Assembly (NCBI RefSeq): GCF_013155365.1
Contig: NZ_JABJRA010000001.1
Location: 1 to 64,000, forward strand
Direction of reading: 5' to 3'
DNA length: 64,000 nucleotides
DNA from: Nocardioides sp. zg-DK7169
Lineage (GTDB): Bacteria; Actinomycetota; Actinomycetes; Propionibacteriales; Nocardioidaceae
The stretch's first letter is position 1, and the number at the start of each line of letters is the position of its first letter. A program made the translations under genes and the position numbers. Under the pieces are notes generated by a model. The model was not told the origin of the DNA and searched no databases. It worked only from the letters and a program-made list of their open reading frames with translations. Shown here piece after piece: positions 1 through 8,199 of this stretch.

Positions 1-2
1 GC

Positions 3-668
3 TCAGGCGCGGGCGGCCTCGGCGGCGGCGCGCAGGTCGGCCACCATCCGGTCGGGGTCCTCGGCGGAGTAGACCGCAGAGCCCGCGACGAACACGTCGG
101 CTCCGGCCTCGGCGCAACGCTCGATGGTCTCCAGGGAGACGCCGCCGTCGACCTGGAGCCAGGTCTCCACGCCGTGCTTGTCCATCATCGCCCGGGCCCG
201 GCGGATCTTGGGCAGGCACAGGTCGAGGAACTTCTGACCGCCGAAGCCGGGCTCGACGGTCATGATCAGCAGCATGTCGAGCTCGGGGAGCAGGTCCTCG
301 TAGGGGTCGATCGGGGTGGCGGGCTTGAGCGCCATGCTGGCGCGCCCGCCGGCCCTGCGGATCTCCCGGGCCAGGCGCACCGGCGCCTTGGCCGCCTCGA
401 CGTGGAAGGTGACCGAGGAGCAACCGGCCTCGACGTAGGTGACGGCGTTGCGGTCGGGGTCCTCGATCATCAGGTGCGCGTCGAGCGGGATGTCGGTGCT
501 GCGCGCGAGCGCCTCGACCATCGTCGGGCCGAAGGTGAGGTTGGGGACGAAGTGGTTGTCCATGACGTCCACGTGCACCCAGTCGGCGCTCCCGATGCGA
601 CCCACCTCCGCCCCGAGCTGTGCGAAGTCGGCGTTGAGGATGCTCGGCGTGATCTGGATGTGGCCCAC
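3..668 (-). CDS. rpe: Ribulose-phosphate 3-epimerase
   Basis: Interconverts D-ribulose 5-phosphate and D-xylulose 5-phosphate in the pentose phosphate pathway; a cytosolic TIM-barrel enzyme. Family landmarks are an N-terminal PSILNAD, the metal-site [21 protein letters not shown], the EPGFGGQKF phosphate/substrate loop and the QVDGG strand. I start at GTG 668, which gives 221 residues and puts the conserved ITPSILNAD right at the N-terminus, as usual. The reading frame stays open to 731, but the extra 21 residues are basic and unlike the family. No strong Shine-Dalgarno precedes the GTG. The stop is at positions 3-5, so the gene is complete. It lies on the same strand as the rsmB-fmt cluster, which often accompanies rpe in actinobacteria. 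Confidence 0.95.
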   Translation of the reverse strand: MGHIQITPSILNADFAQLGAEVGRIGSADWVHVDVMDNHFVPNLTFGPTMVEALARSTDIPLDAHLMIEDPDRNAVTYVEAGCSSVTFHVEAAKAPVRLAREIRRAGGRASMALKPATPIDPYEDLLPELDMLLIMTVEPGFGGQKFLDLCLPKIRRARAMMDKHGVETWLQVDGGVSLETIERCAEAGADVFVAGSAVYSAEDPDRMVADLRAAAEAARA

Positions 669-789
669 GGAGCCGAAGTCTAGTGACCGGACCCGGCCTC
701 CCCGGCCGCGGGCTCGACCCGCCTCGGGCACTGGGTGTGTCCCTCGTGGCGACGTCAGTCACCGGATCACCAAGACGACCTCGAGCCGC

Positions 790-816
790 GTGCCGGCGGG
801 GTCCGGGGCGGTCGAT
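790..816 (-). repeat. Conserved 3' flank of DUF222/HNH repeat, copy 1
   Basis: Immediately after the TAG stop of the truncated HNH copy, this strand reads ATCGACCGCCCCGGACCCCG. The same sequence, with one or two changes, follows the stop codons of the other two HNH copies (32697-32725 and 40896-40924). The repeated unit therefore extends about 25 bp beyond the coding region. Confidence 0.7.
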
Positions 817-1692
817 CTACTCGTCGGGCGGGTGCGCAGTGACGAGCCGGGTGGCGCCCCGGTCCTTCACGAGGTGCAACCCATGCGGCGAGCGCCAGAC
901 GTACGTCGCGGCGTCGGTCGTGTCATAGACCCACCCCGCGTGGGTCTTCGCGCGGTGATGTCGGCGGCACAGCGGGGCGAGGTTGCAACCGCACGTCGGG
1001 CCACCGTCGCCGTGGGCGGTGACGTGGTCGATGTCGCAGCGTCGAGCGAGGCGCTCACACCACGGTAAGGCGCAGACCGGCGCGGCGAGCCTGGTCTGCT
1101 CGGCGAGCCGGTCGGGGATCGCATAGGCGTCGGCGTGGTGGTGCGCCTCGAGGTCGATGACCGGCTTCACGACGACCTGGGTGTCAGAGCCGCACCACCG
1201 GCGGACCTGGTCGGTCGACACGATGGACCGGGTCTCCTCGACCTGCGCGATCCCGGTCTCGTCACGGGAGATCGCGGCGTGCGAGAGATGCACGTGGATC
1301 ACGACCTGGCGCGGCTTGACCACCGAGGCGGCGCCGTCTCCCGCCTCGGTACGGAGGTCGAACGCCAGCTGCCGGCGAGCCAGCTCACCGGCAGCCATGG
1401 AACGGCGCACGTCCAACGACTCGGTGGATCCGAGTGCGGCAAGTTCCTCGGCGCCGTGGCGAATCGCGGTGTCCAGGTCGAGTGCGTCGCCCAGGTCGAG
1501 GACCCCCTCGACGTGGACGGTGCCGGCGTGGGTCGCCTCGCGGGTGTGCACGTCGAAGCGGCGACGGTCGGCCGCCTCGTGGCGTTCCTTCTCCGCGCCC
1601 TCGGGATCGAAGGCGACGCGGGCATGGTCGACGAGCCGCTCGATCCCCGCCCAGCTGACCTTCCCCACGAAGCCGGCGAGCTGACGGTCCAC
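817..1692 (-). pseudogene. DUF222/13E12-family HNH endonuclease, 5'-truncated copy
   Basis: Closely related to the intact copy at 39594-40895 but lacking about the first 142 residues. The readable frame begins at GTG 1692, just after a TGA that replaces a coding triplet of the intact copy (around 1735, intact reads ...LTTTLP, here a stop precedes TTLP). The HNH nuclease domain is intact at the C-terminus: CALPWC zinc pair, DIDHV, CNLAPLC and RRHHR. Neither the SOS promoter nor the N-terminal DUF222 half of the other copies is present. The 3' flank is shared with them. A product of 291 residues carrying the catalytic domain could exist, but I see no promoter and read it as a decaying fragment lodged between rpe and recQ. 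Confidence 0.8.
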
Positions 1693-1792
1693 GAAGTCCG
1701 CGCCCTCCTGCGGCAGGGTCGTCGGTCACTCGGGTGCGGCATGCCCCGCACGGTGACCACGCGAGTCGCCCCGGCAAGAGGGATACAGCCAG

Positions 1793-3406
1793 TCAGGCGG
1801 GGGTGAGCAGCTCGTGCTCCTCGAGCACCTCAAGGGACAGGGTGCGGTAGCCGACCGCCTCGAACAGCACGGTCACCCGGTCCTCCTCCAGGTCGGTCAC
1901 CGTGCCGCGCCCGAACTCCGCGTGCACCACCTCCTCCTGCACCCCGAAGGCCACGTCGGCCGCGGGTGCCGGCTCCGGGGCGGTGCCGGCCCGGCAGCTG
2001 TCGCAGACCCCGCAGCGCTCCTCGAGCTGCTCGCCGAAGTAGCCGACGAGGACCTCCGCGCGGCACCGGTCGGTCTCGGCGTAGGCCCGCATCATGTCCA
2101 CCCGGGAGCGCTCCAGGCGGCGGTGGGACTCCGCCAGCCCGATCGCGGCCTCGACGCGTGCCGACGCGGTGCCGGCCTCCCCGGCTCCCCCGGTGTCCGC
2201 GACGACCGCCAGCAGGTTGAGGATCCGCCCGACCCGGCGGCGCCCGAGACCGGTGTGCTCCTGCACGTCGCGCGGGTCCTCACCCACCTGCGCGACCGCG
2301 TCGACGACGGCCACGACGTCGCGGCGCCTGGGCACCCCACCGGAGAAGAACCGGCCCAGCGAGAGGTCCTCGGAGCGGTAGACGAGAGTCACCGTGGCGG
2401 GCTCGCCGTCGCGGCCCGCGCGGCCGACCTCCTGGTAGTAGGTGTCCGGGGACTCCGGGACCTGGGCGTGCACCACGAACCGCAGGTCCGGCTTGTCGAT
2501 GCCCATCCCGAACGCGGAGGTGGCCACGACGACCTCGACCTCGTCGGCCATGAACGCCTCGTGGGTGCGCGCGCGGCGCGCGTGAGAGAGGCCCGCGTGG
2601 TAGACCGCCGTACGCCGGCCCGCGGCGGCGAGCGCGTCAGCGTACTCCTGGGCGGCGGGGCGGGTGCGGCAGTAGACGATGCCCGATCCGGGTGTCCGGG
2701 CGGCGAGCTCGAGGACCCGGTCCTGCTGCTCGCGGGGCGTGACCACCCGGACCACGTCGAGGGTCAGGTTGTCGCGGGCGAAGCCGGTGACGATGGTGCG
2801 CGGGTCGCGCATGCCCAGCCGCTCGGCGATGTCGTCGCGGACCGGGGGCGCGGCGGTGGCGGTCATCGCGACCAGTCGCGGGGCCCCACCGTCGCCGAGC
2901 TCGGCGACCAGCTCGCCCAGGCGGAAGTAGTCGGGCCGGAAGTCGTGGCCCCAGGCCGAGACGCAGTGCGCCTCGTCCACCGCGACCAGGGCCGGGGCCG
3001 CGGCGGCCAGGCGCGCGCGGACCTCGTCGTTCGCGAGCTGCTCGGGCGAGCAGAACAGGAAGTCGACCCGCCCGCCCTCGGTGCCGGCGAGCACCTCCTC
3101 GCGCTGCGCGGCGCTCTCCGCGGAGCTCACCCGGGCCGCACGGAGCCCGCCGGGCGCGGCGTGCAGGGCGTCGACCTGGTCCTGCTGGAGCGCGAGGAGC
3201 GGCGAGACGACCAGGGTCCAGCCGCCGGAGAGCACCCCCGCCAGCTGGTAGACCAGCGACTTGCCCGAGCCGGTCGGCGCCACGAGCAGGACGTCGTGGC
3301 CCTCGAGGAGCGAGTACACCGTCTCGGTCTGTCCCGGGAGCAGCGAGTCGTGCCCGAAGCGGGTGCGGGCGGTCTCACGGACCCGGGCGCGTGCGGAGTC
3401 GTTCAC
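1793..3406 (-). CDS. recQ: RecQ-family ATP-dependent DNA helicase
   Basis: A 3'-5' DNA helicase of 537 residues acting in recombination and repair. Motifs in order: Walker A APTGSGKS (43-50), DEAHC with the RecQ aromatic loop region SAWGHDFRPDY (144-160), a SAT-like MTATA (181-185), TSAFGMGIDKPD (296-307) and motif VI QEVGRAGRDG (325-334). A RecQ zinc-binding region follows, with cysteines near 448, 465, 468 and 471. The last 60 residues are a short tail with no clear HRDC domain, as in many short actinobacterial RecQ proteins. Its 3' end is about 100 bp from the truncated HNH copy. No SOS box is visible in the 72 bp upstream. Confidence 0.94.
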   Translation of the reverse strand: MNDSARARVRETARTRFGHDSLLPGQTETVYSLLEGHDVLLVAPTGSGKSLVYQLAGVLSGGWTLVVSPLLALQQDQVDALHAAPGGLRAARVSSAESAAQREEVLAGTEGGRVDFLFCSPEQLANDEVRARLAAAAPALVAVDEAHCVSAWGHDFRPDYFRLGELVAELGDGGAPRLVAMTATAAPPVRDDIAERLGMRDPRTIVTGFARDNLTLDVVRVVTPREQQDRVLELAARTPGSGIVYCRTRPAAQEYADALAAAGRRTAVYHAGLSHARRARTHEAFMADEVEVVVATSAFGMGIDKPDLRFVVHAQVPESPDTYYQEVGRAGRDGEPATVTLVYRSEDLSLGRFFSGGVPRRRDVVAVVDAVAQVGEDPRDVQEHTGLGRRRVGRILNLLAVVADTGGAGEAGTASARVEAAIGLAESHRRLERSRVDMMRAYAETDRCRAEVLVGYFGEQLEERCGVCDSCRAGTAPEPAPAADVAFGVQEEVVHAEFGRGTVTDLEEDRVTVLFEAVGYRTLSLEVLEEHELLTPA

Positions 3407-3478
3407 CGCAGGTCGTTACCCGGCGCCCACCGCGGGCACGCGAGCCCGAACGGGTGATCCCGGGCACCGCGGCGGGGC

Positions 3479-4021
3479 TCAGCCCTCGGCCGGCGGCTCG
3501 GGCTCCTCGCCCCCTTCGCGCTCGTCGCGCGCGGCCCACTCCAGCAGCGGGGCGGGGTCGAAGACGTGGTCGTCGATGTCGGCGTGCAGGTCACCGAGCT
3601 CGGCGAAGCGCTGCGGGACGGTGAAGATCGTCAGGTCGCGGGGGTCCACGTCGGGCACCTCGTCCCAGGGCAGCGGGGTGGACACGCGGGCGTCGGGCAG
3701 CCCGCGCACCGAGTACGCCGCGGCGATGGTGTGGTCGCGGGTGTTCTAGTGCAGCTGCACCGTCTCCACCCACGGCGGCGCCCCGGCCGGCAGGCGCTTC
3801 TGGTGCACCTTCTCCCCCGCCAGGCCCTTGGGAAAGCGGTGCAGCATGCACGGGCGCTCCCACAGCGCGTTGACGATGCCCGGGCCGACCGCGAGGTAGT
3901 ACTCGACCAGGTCCATCTTGGTCGCCCCGCTCTCCGGGAAGTACACCCGGTCGGGGTTGCTGATGCGTACGACGCGGTCCTCGACCTCGAGCTCGACCGC
4001 GGGCGGCTTCGACGCTGGCAT
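3479..4021 (-). pseudogene. LigD-type NHEJ polymerase/primase domain, internally deleted
   Basis: The first 91 codons (4021 down to 3749) encode the start of an archaeo-eukaryotic-primase-like polymerase domain, as in LigD/PolDom proteins: VRISNPDRVYFPESGATK, YYLAVGPGIVNAL and RPCMLHRFPKG. A TAG follows at 3746-3748. Directly after it, in the same frame, the sequence resumes as NTRDHTIAAAYSVRGLPDA...STPLPWDEV, which is the C-terminal end of the same domain. The middle, which should be roughly 180-190 residues and hold the catalytic aspartates, is missing. The simplest reading is one internal deletion joined at the amber codon. The N-terminal peptide alone could not polymerise. It is divergent from the ATPase that begins 19 bp away. 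Confidence 0.82.
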
Positions 4022-4040
4022 GGGGCCAAGGTAGCCGGGG

Positions 4041-4781
4041 GTGGGACGCCCTACCGTGGACGCCGTGGACTTCGACCAGCCGCCCGTCGTACGCGTCGAG
4101 GTCGTGCCCGGCGAGGGTCTCGACGAGGAGAGCTGGCCGATGACCATCCCGGCCGTGGCCCAGCTGGCGCGCGAGGGCCTGGACCTGCCGCGCGGGGTGA
4201 CGTTCCTGGTCGGGGAGAACGGCTCGGGCAAGTCGACGCTGGTCGAGGCGGTCGCCATGGCGTACGGCCTGAACCCGGAGGGCGGCTCCACCGGCGCCCG
4301 GCACCGCACCCGGCCCAGCGAGTCACCGCTGGGCCAGCACCTGCGGCTGCGCCGCGGGATCGGCGCGGGGCGCTGGGGATACTTCCTACGGGCGGAGACC
4401 ATGCACGGCCTCTACTCCTACCTCGAGGACAGCGGCAGCGGCACCGCCCTGCACGAGATGAGCCACGGCGAGTCGTTCCTGGAGGTGCTGCGCACCCGTT
4501 TCGACTCCCCCGGCTTCTACTGCCTCGACGAGCCGGAGGCCGCGCTGTCGTTCTCCTCGACCCTGGGCCTGATCGACACCCTGCACCGCGTGGCCGAGGA
4601 GGGCGGGCAGGTGCTCTGCGCGACCCACTCGCCGGTGCTGGCCGCCCTGCCGGGCGCGACGGTCCTCGAGGTCGGCGAGTGGGGCTACCAGCAGGTCCAC
4701 TGGGAGGACCTCGAGCTGGTCCAGCACTGGCGCGCCTACCTCGAGGCCCCGCAGCGCTACCTGCGCCACGTGCTGGACTGA
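4041..4781 (+). CDS. AAA/ABC-class ATP-binding protein (OLD/RecF-like small ATPase)
   Basis: A soluble ATPase of 246 residues from the first GTG (4041); in-frame GTGs at 4056 and 4065 are alternative starts. An AAGG lies 10 nt upstream of 4041. Walker A is FLVGENGSGKST; MSHGES resembles an ABC signature; CLDEPEAALS is the Walker B with the glutamate. ATHSPVLAALPG forms the H-motif. This is the compact single-domain layout of AAA_21/AAA_15-like proteins, sometimes annotated as ABC transporters although no membrane partner is nearby. The cellular role is not evident. Its 3' end converges with rsmB. Confidence 0.8.
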   Translation: MGRPTVDAVDFDQPPVVRVEVVPGEGLDEESWPMTIPAVAQLAREGLDLPRGVTFLVGENGSGKSTLVEAVAMAYGLNPEGGSTGARHRTRPSESPLGQHLRLRRGIGAGRWGYFLRAETMHGLYSYLEDSGSGTALHEMSHGESFLEVLRTRFDSPGFYCLDEPEAALSFSSTLGLIDTLHRVAEEGGQVLCATHSPVLAALPGATVLEVGEWGYQQVHWEDLELVQHWRAYLEAPQRYLRHVLD

Positions 4782-4806
4782 CCCCGGCCCAGCGGCGGAC
4801 CCGGGG
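4782..4806. terminator. Possible bidirectional terminator between convergent genes
   Basis: CCCCGG at 4782-4787 and CCGGGG at 4801-4806 form a short GC stem in the 33 bp between the convergent stops of the ATPase gene and rsmB. There is no T-run, and the stem is only 6 bp. Confidence 0.35.
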
Positions 4807-4814
4807 CTCCCTGC

Positions 4815-6233
4815 TCAGCGGCGGCGCAGCAGCGCGAGGAACATCGCGTCGGTGCCGTGGCGGTGCGGCCACAGCTGCAGCGTGCCCGGCAGCGGGCCGG
4901 CGGCGTCCGGCACCTGCGGCAGCAGCGGCGCGGCGTCCTCCAGCTCGACGTCGCTGCGCCCGGTGAGCACGGAGCGCACCACGCCCGCGGTCTCCGCGAG
5001 CACCGGCGAGCAGGTCGCGTAGAGCACCACGCCGCCGGGTCGCACCAGCTCCAGCGCCGCGCCGACCAGGCCGCGCTGGAGAAGCACCAGCTCCAGCAGG
5101 TCGTCGGGCCGGCGGCGCCAGCGGGCCTCCGGGCGGCGCCGCAGCGCCCCCAGCCCGGTGCACGGCGCGTCGACCAGCACCCGGTCGAAGGACCCCGGAC
5201 GGTACGGCGGGCGCACCCCGTCCGCGGCCACCACGCCGAGCACCCCGTCGGAGCCCTGCAGCGCGCGAGCGACCAGGCGGGCGCGGTGGGGCTGACGCTC
5301 GGAGGCGACCAGTCCCGCGCCGCGCCCGGCGGCGATCGCGGCGAGCAGCGAGGCCTTGCCGCCAGGGCCGGCGCACAGGTCCAGCCAGGTGTTGTCCGGG
5401 CCCTCGAGCGGCGCCGCGGCGAGCGCCACGGCGACCAGCTGGGAGCCCTCGTCCTGCACGCCCGCGCGACCGTCGGCCACCGCCGGCACGCTCGCGGGGT
5501 CGCCGCCCTCGAGCACCACGCCGTACGGCGAGTACGCCGTGGGCTCGCCCGGGAGCTCCGCGGGCGTGGCGCGTCCGGGGCGGGCCACCAGGGTCACCCG
5601 GGGGGCCGCGTTGTCCGCGGCGAGCAGCGCCTCGAGCTCGTCGGGGCCGACCGCCTTGCGCAGCTCGTCGACCACCCAGCGCGGGTGGGAGTGCGCGACG
5701 GCGGCGTGCCCGGAGGGGTCCTTGTCCCGGTCGGGGGCGACCCGCTCGACCCAGGTGTCCAGGTCGTGCTCGGAGACCTTGCGCAGCACCGCGTTGGTGA
5801 AGGCGGCGGCGCCGGCCCCCACCCGGGCCCGGGCGAGGTCGACGGTGGTGCTGATCGCGGCGTGCGGCGGGACCCGCATCGAGAGCAGCTGGTGGGCGCC
5901 GATGCGCAGCGCGTCGAGGACCTTCGCCTCGACCTTGTTCAGCGAGCGGTCCACGCAGGCGCCGAGCACCGCGTCGTACGTGCCGCGCATCCGCAGGGTC
6001 CCGGAGACCAGCTCGGTGGTGAAGGCGGCGTCGCGACCGCTGAGGCCGTGGTCGCGCAGCGCGGCAGGCAGCGCCAGGTTGGCGTAGGCGTTGTCGACCC
6101 GCACCGCCTGGAGCACCGCGAGCGCGGCGGTGCGGGCGGGGTCGGTCGGTGGACGGCTGGTCCGGGCGGCGGGACGCTGGCCGGGGCGCGGGCCCTGGCC
6201 GGGGCGCCGACCCCGGCGGCGCGGCTCAGCCAT
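4815..6233 (-). CDS. rsmB: 16S rRNA (cytosine(967)-C(5))-methyltransferase RsmB/Sun
   Basis: SAM-dependent m5C methyltransferase of 16S rRNA, 472 residues. A low-complexity Arg/Pro/Gly-rich leader (about 1-30) precedes a NusB-like RNA-binding domain (AALAVLQAV, AFTTELVSGTLR, AFTNAVLRKV). The Rossmann methyltransferase domain follows, with DLCAGPGGKASLLA for SAM binding and the two signature cysteines in DAPCTG and YATCSP. The start codon overlaps the end of the mmcQ-like gene by 8 nt, so translation is probably coupled. It belongs to the fmt-def-priA cluster, as in many actinobacteria. Confidence 0.94.
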   Translation of the reverse strand: MAEPRRRGRRPGQGPRPGQRPAARTSRPPTDPARTAALAVLQAVRVDNAYANLALPAALRDHGLSGRDAAFTTELVSGTLRMRGTYDAVLGACVDRSLNKVEAKVLDALRIGAHQLLSMRVPPHAAISTTVDLARARVGAGAAAFTNAVLRKVSEHDLDTWVERVAPDRDKDPSGHAAVAHSHPRWVVDELRKAVGPDELEALLAADNAAPRVTLVARPGRATPAELPGEPTAYSPYGVVLEGGDPASVPAVADGRAGVQDEGSQLVAVALAAAPLEGPDNTWLDLCAGPGGKASLLAAIAAGRGAGLVASERQPHRARLVARALQGSDGVLGVVAADGVRPPYRPGSFDRVLVDAPCTGLGALRRRPEARWRRRPDDLLELVLLQRGLVGAALELVRPGGVVLYATCSPVLAETAGVVRSVLTGRSDVELEDAAPLLPQVPDAAGPLPGTLQLWPHRHGTDAMFLALLRRR

Positions 6234-6645
6234 GCTCGGACCCCAGGTGCTCGCGCACGAGGCGCTTCGGCGCCCGCGCGGCCCAGGCGTCGGTGATCAC
6301 CTCGGCGAGCTCGGCGCGGCTGATCTCGCCCAGGCGCGACTGCTGCACGAGCACCGCGTTGGTGCGCGCAAGGTGGTCGATGGTGAAGAACGGCAGGCGC
6401 TCGTCCTCGACGAGGGAGGCCTTCTCCGCCGGCCCCGGGGTCACGACCACCAGCAGATCGTCGTAGGGCTCGCCGGTCGCCGGGTCCAGCGCCGACCGGT
6501 GCGGCTTGCGGAAGAGCAGGAAGCCGCGTCCGCCGACGAGGTACGTCGGCACGTCGCCCCAGGACGTGCCGAGCTCCACCTGCGGCAGGCCCAGGCAGAT
6601 CTCGTCGACGTCCGACGCACGCGCCGGACGCTCGTCACTCGGCAC
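6226..6645 (-). CDS. MmcQ/YjbR-family protein
   Basis: A small soluble protein of 139 residues, from GTG 6645 to the stop at 6226. It shows the MmcQ/YjbR (CyaY-like fold) pattern: an early [15 protein letters not shown] segment, then FLLFRKPHR, and a C-terminal [19 protein letters not shown]...[13 protein letters not shown]. The family is often labelled DNA-binding, but its biochemical role is unsettled. The GTG at 6645 overlaps the last codons of fmt; GTG 6657 is an equally possible start. Its end overlaps the rsmB start. It is clearly translated as part of the fmt-rsmB unit. Confidence 0.75.
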   Translation of the reverse strand: MPSDERPARASDVDEICLGLPQVELGTSWGDVPTYLVGGRGFLLFRKPHRSALDPATGEPYDDLLVVVTPGPAEKASLVEDERLPFFTIDHLARTNAVLVQQSRLGEISRAELAEVITDAWAARAPKRLVREHLGSEHG

Positions 6646-7579
6646 CGAGGACGGCACCGGTCTCCACCCGCGTCCCGCGCGCCCAGTCGGCCGCCTGCAT
6701 CTGCTTCTTGCCGAACGCCTTGACCTCGCCCAGGCGCACCGCGGTGGTGCCGGTGCCGACCAGGACGGCGTTCTTGCGGACCTCGAGGGTGCCCGGCGCC
6801 AGCGCCGGCGCCTCATCGCCGTCGGCGTCCAGGAGGGTCACCGGGGCGATCTTGAACCGCTCGCCCTCGAAGGTCGTCCAGGCACCCGGACCGGGGGTGC
6901 AGGCGCGCACCTGCCGGTCGATCTGCACGGCCGGGAGGGTCCAGTCGATGCGGGCGTCCTCGACCAGGATCTTGGGCGCGAAGCTCACGCCGTCCTCGGG
7001 CTGCTCGCGGGCGACCAGCGAGCCGTCCTCGATGCCGTCGAGGGTCGCGACGAGCAGGCCCGCGCCGCCCTCGGCCAGGCGCTCGAGCAGGTCGCCGGCG
7101 GTGTCGGTGGGGCGGATCCGCTCGGTCATCACGCCGAACGTCGGCCCGGCGTCGAGCGCCTTGACGATGCGGAACGTCGTCGCGCCGGTGACCTCGTCGC
7201 CGGCCCAGATCGAGTGCTGCACCGGCGCCGCACCGCGCCAGGCGGGCAGGCAGGAGAAGTGCAGGTTGACCCAGCCGTGCTCGGGGATGTCGAGGGCGGA
7301 CTGCGGCAGCAGCGCGCCGTAGGCGACCACCGGGCAGCAGTCGGGGCGCAGCGCCTTGAGCTGCTCTTGGAACTCGGGGTCGCGCGGGTGCTCGGGCTTG
7401 AGCACCGGGACGCCGAGCTCCTCGGCCCGCTGGGCCACCGGGCTCGCGACCAGCTTGCGACCGCGGCCGGCGGGGGCGTCGGGACGGGTCACGACGCCGA
7501 CGAGCTCGTGGCCGGACTCGGCCAGGGCGTTCAGGGCGGGAACGGCGACCTCGGGGGTCCCCGCGAAGACGATGCGCAT
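6635..7579 (-). CDS. fmt: Methionyl-tRNA formyltransferase
   Basis: Transfers a formyl group from 10-formyl-THF to Met-tRNA(fMet) for translation initiation. The 314 residues open with [16 protein letters not shown]; the start is ATG 7579. [17 protein letters not shown] is the formyl-THF binding and catalytic loop (Asn, His and the later Asp are kept). The C-terminal OB-like domain ends with [16 protein letters not shown]. It lies 8 bp downstream of def. Deformylase and formyltransferase side by side is the classic arrangement for N-terminal methionine handling. Confidence 0.96.
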   Translation of the reverse strand: MRIVFAGTPEVAVPALNALAESGHELVGVVTRPDAPAGRGRKLVASPVAQRAEELGVPVLKPEHPRDPEFQEQLKALRPDCCPVVAYGALLPQSALDIPEHGWVNLHFSCLPAWRGAAPVQHSIWAGDEVTGATTFRIVKALDAGPTFGVMTERIRPTDTAGDLLERLAEGGAGLLVATLDGIEDGSLVAREQPEDGVSFAPKILVEDARIDWTLPAVQIDRQVRACTPGPGAWTTFEGERFKIAPVTLLDADGDEAPALAPGTLEVRKNAVLVGTGTTAVRLGEVKAFGKKQMQAADWARGTRVETGAVLGAE

Positions 7580-7587
7580 GTGGGCTC

Positions 7588-8133
7588 TCAGACTCCGAAT
7601 CCGTTGGTGGGGTGCGGGCTGACCTTGACGGTGGGCTTGCCCAGGCCGAACCACTCCGCCTCGCGGATCTCGCGCATGGCGGCCTTGCGTGCCTCGGGAT
7701 CGAGGCGGTCGATGAACAGGACTCCGTCGAGGTGGTCGGTCTCGTGCTGGATCGCGCGCGCCAGCAGGTCCGAGCCCTCGATGACCACCGGCTCGCCGTG
7801 CATGTCGAAGCCGCGGGCGACGACCGAGCGCGCGCGGCGGCAGTCGTAGCTCAGGTCCGGCAGGGACAGGCAGCCCTCCGGGCCGTCCTGGGTCTCCTCC
7901 GACAGTGAGAGGTCCGGGTTGACCAGGTGGCCGACCTCGCCGTCCACCCACCAGGTGAAGACGCGCAGGCCGACCCCGATCTGCGGGGCGGCCAGGCCGG
8001 CCCCTGGCGCGTTGCGCATGGTGTCGGTGAGGTCCGCGACCAGCGTGCGCAGCTCGCGGTCGAAGTCGACGACCTCGATCGCCGGACGCCGCAGGACCGG
8101 GTCGCCGAAGAGACGGATGGGCTGGATCGCCAC
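7588..8133 (-). CDS. def: Peptide deformylase
   Basis: Metal-dependent removal of the N-formyl group from nascent proteins; 181 residues. All three family motifs are present: [10 protein letters not shown] (motif 1, GxGxAAxQ), EGCLS (motif 2, metal-ligand Cys) and QHETDHLDG (motif 3, HExxH). The start [15 protein letters not shown] is typical. It sits between priA and fmt on the same strand. Confidence 0.96.
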   Translation of the reverse strand: MAIQPIRLFGDPVLRRPAIEVVDFDRELRTLVADLTDTMRNAPGAGLAAPQIGVGLRVFTWWVDGEVGHLVNPDLSLSEETQDGPEGCLSLPDLSYDCRRARSVVARGFDMHGEPVVIEGSDLLARAIQHETDHLDGVLFIDRLDPEARKAAMREIREAEWFGLGKPTVKVSPHPTNGFGV

Positions 8134-8199
8134 AGGCGGATGTGCTCCTCGTGCGGTGCGGGGTGGTGGTCGGGTCGCGCAACAGTCTAGAGCCGAGCC

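Noticed and set aside
1814-3457. 547-codon plus-strand frame opposite recQ
   Set aside because: Antisense shadow of a gene with complete helicase motifs.
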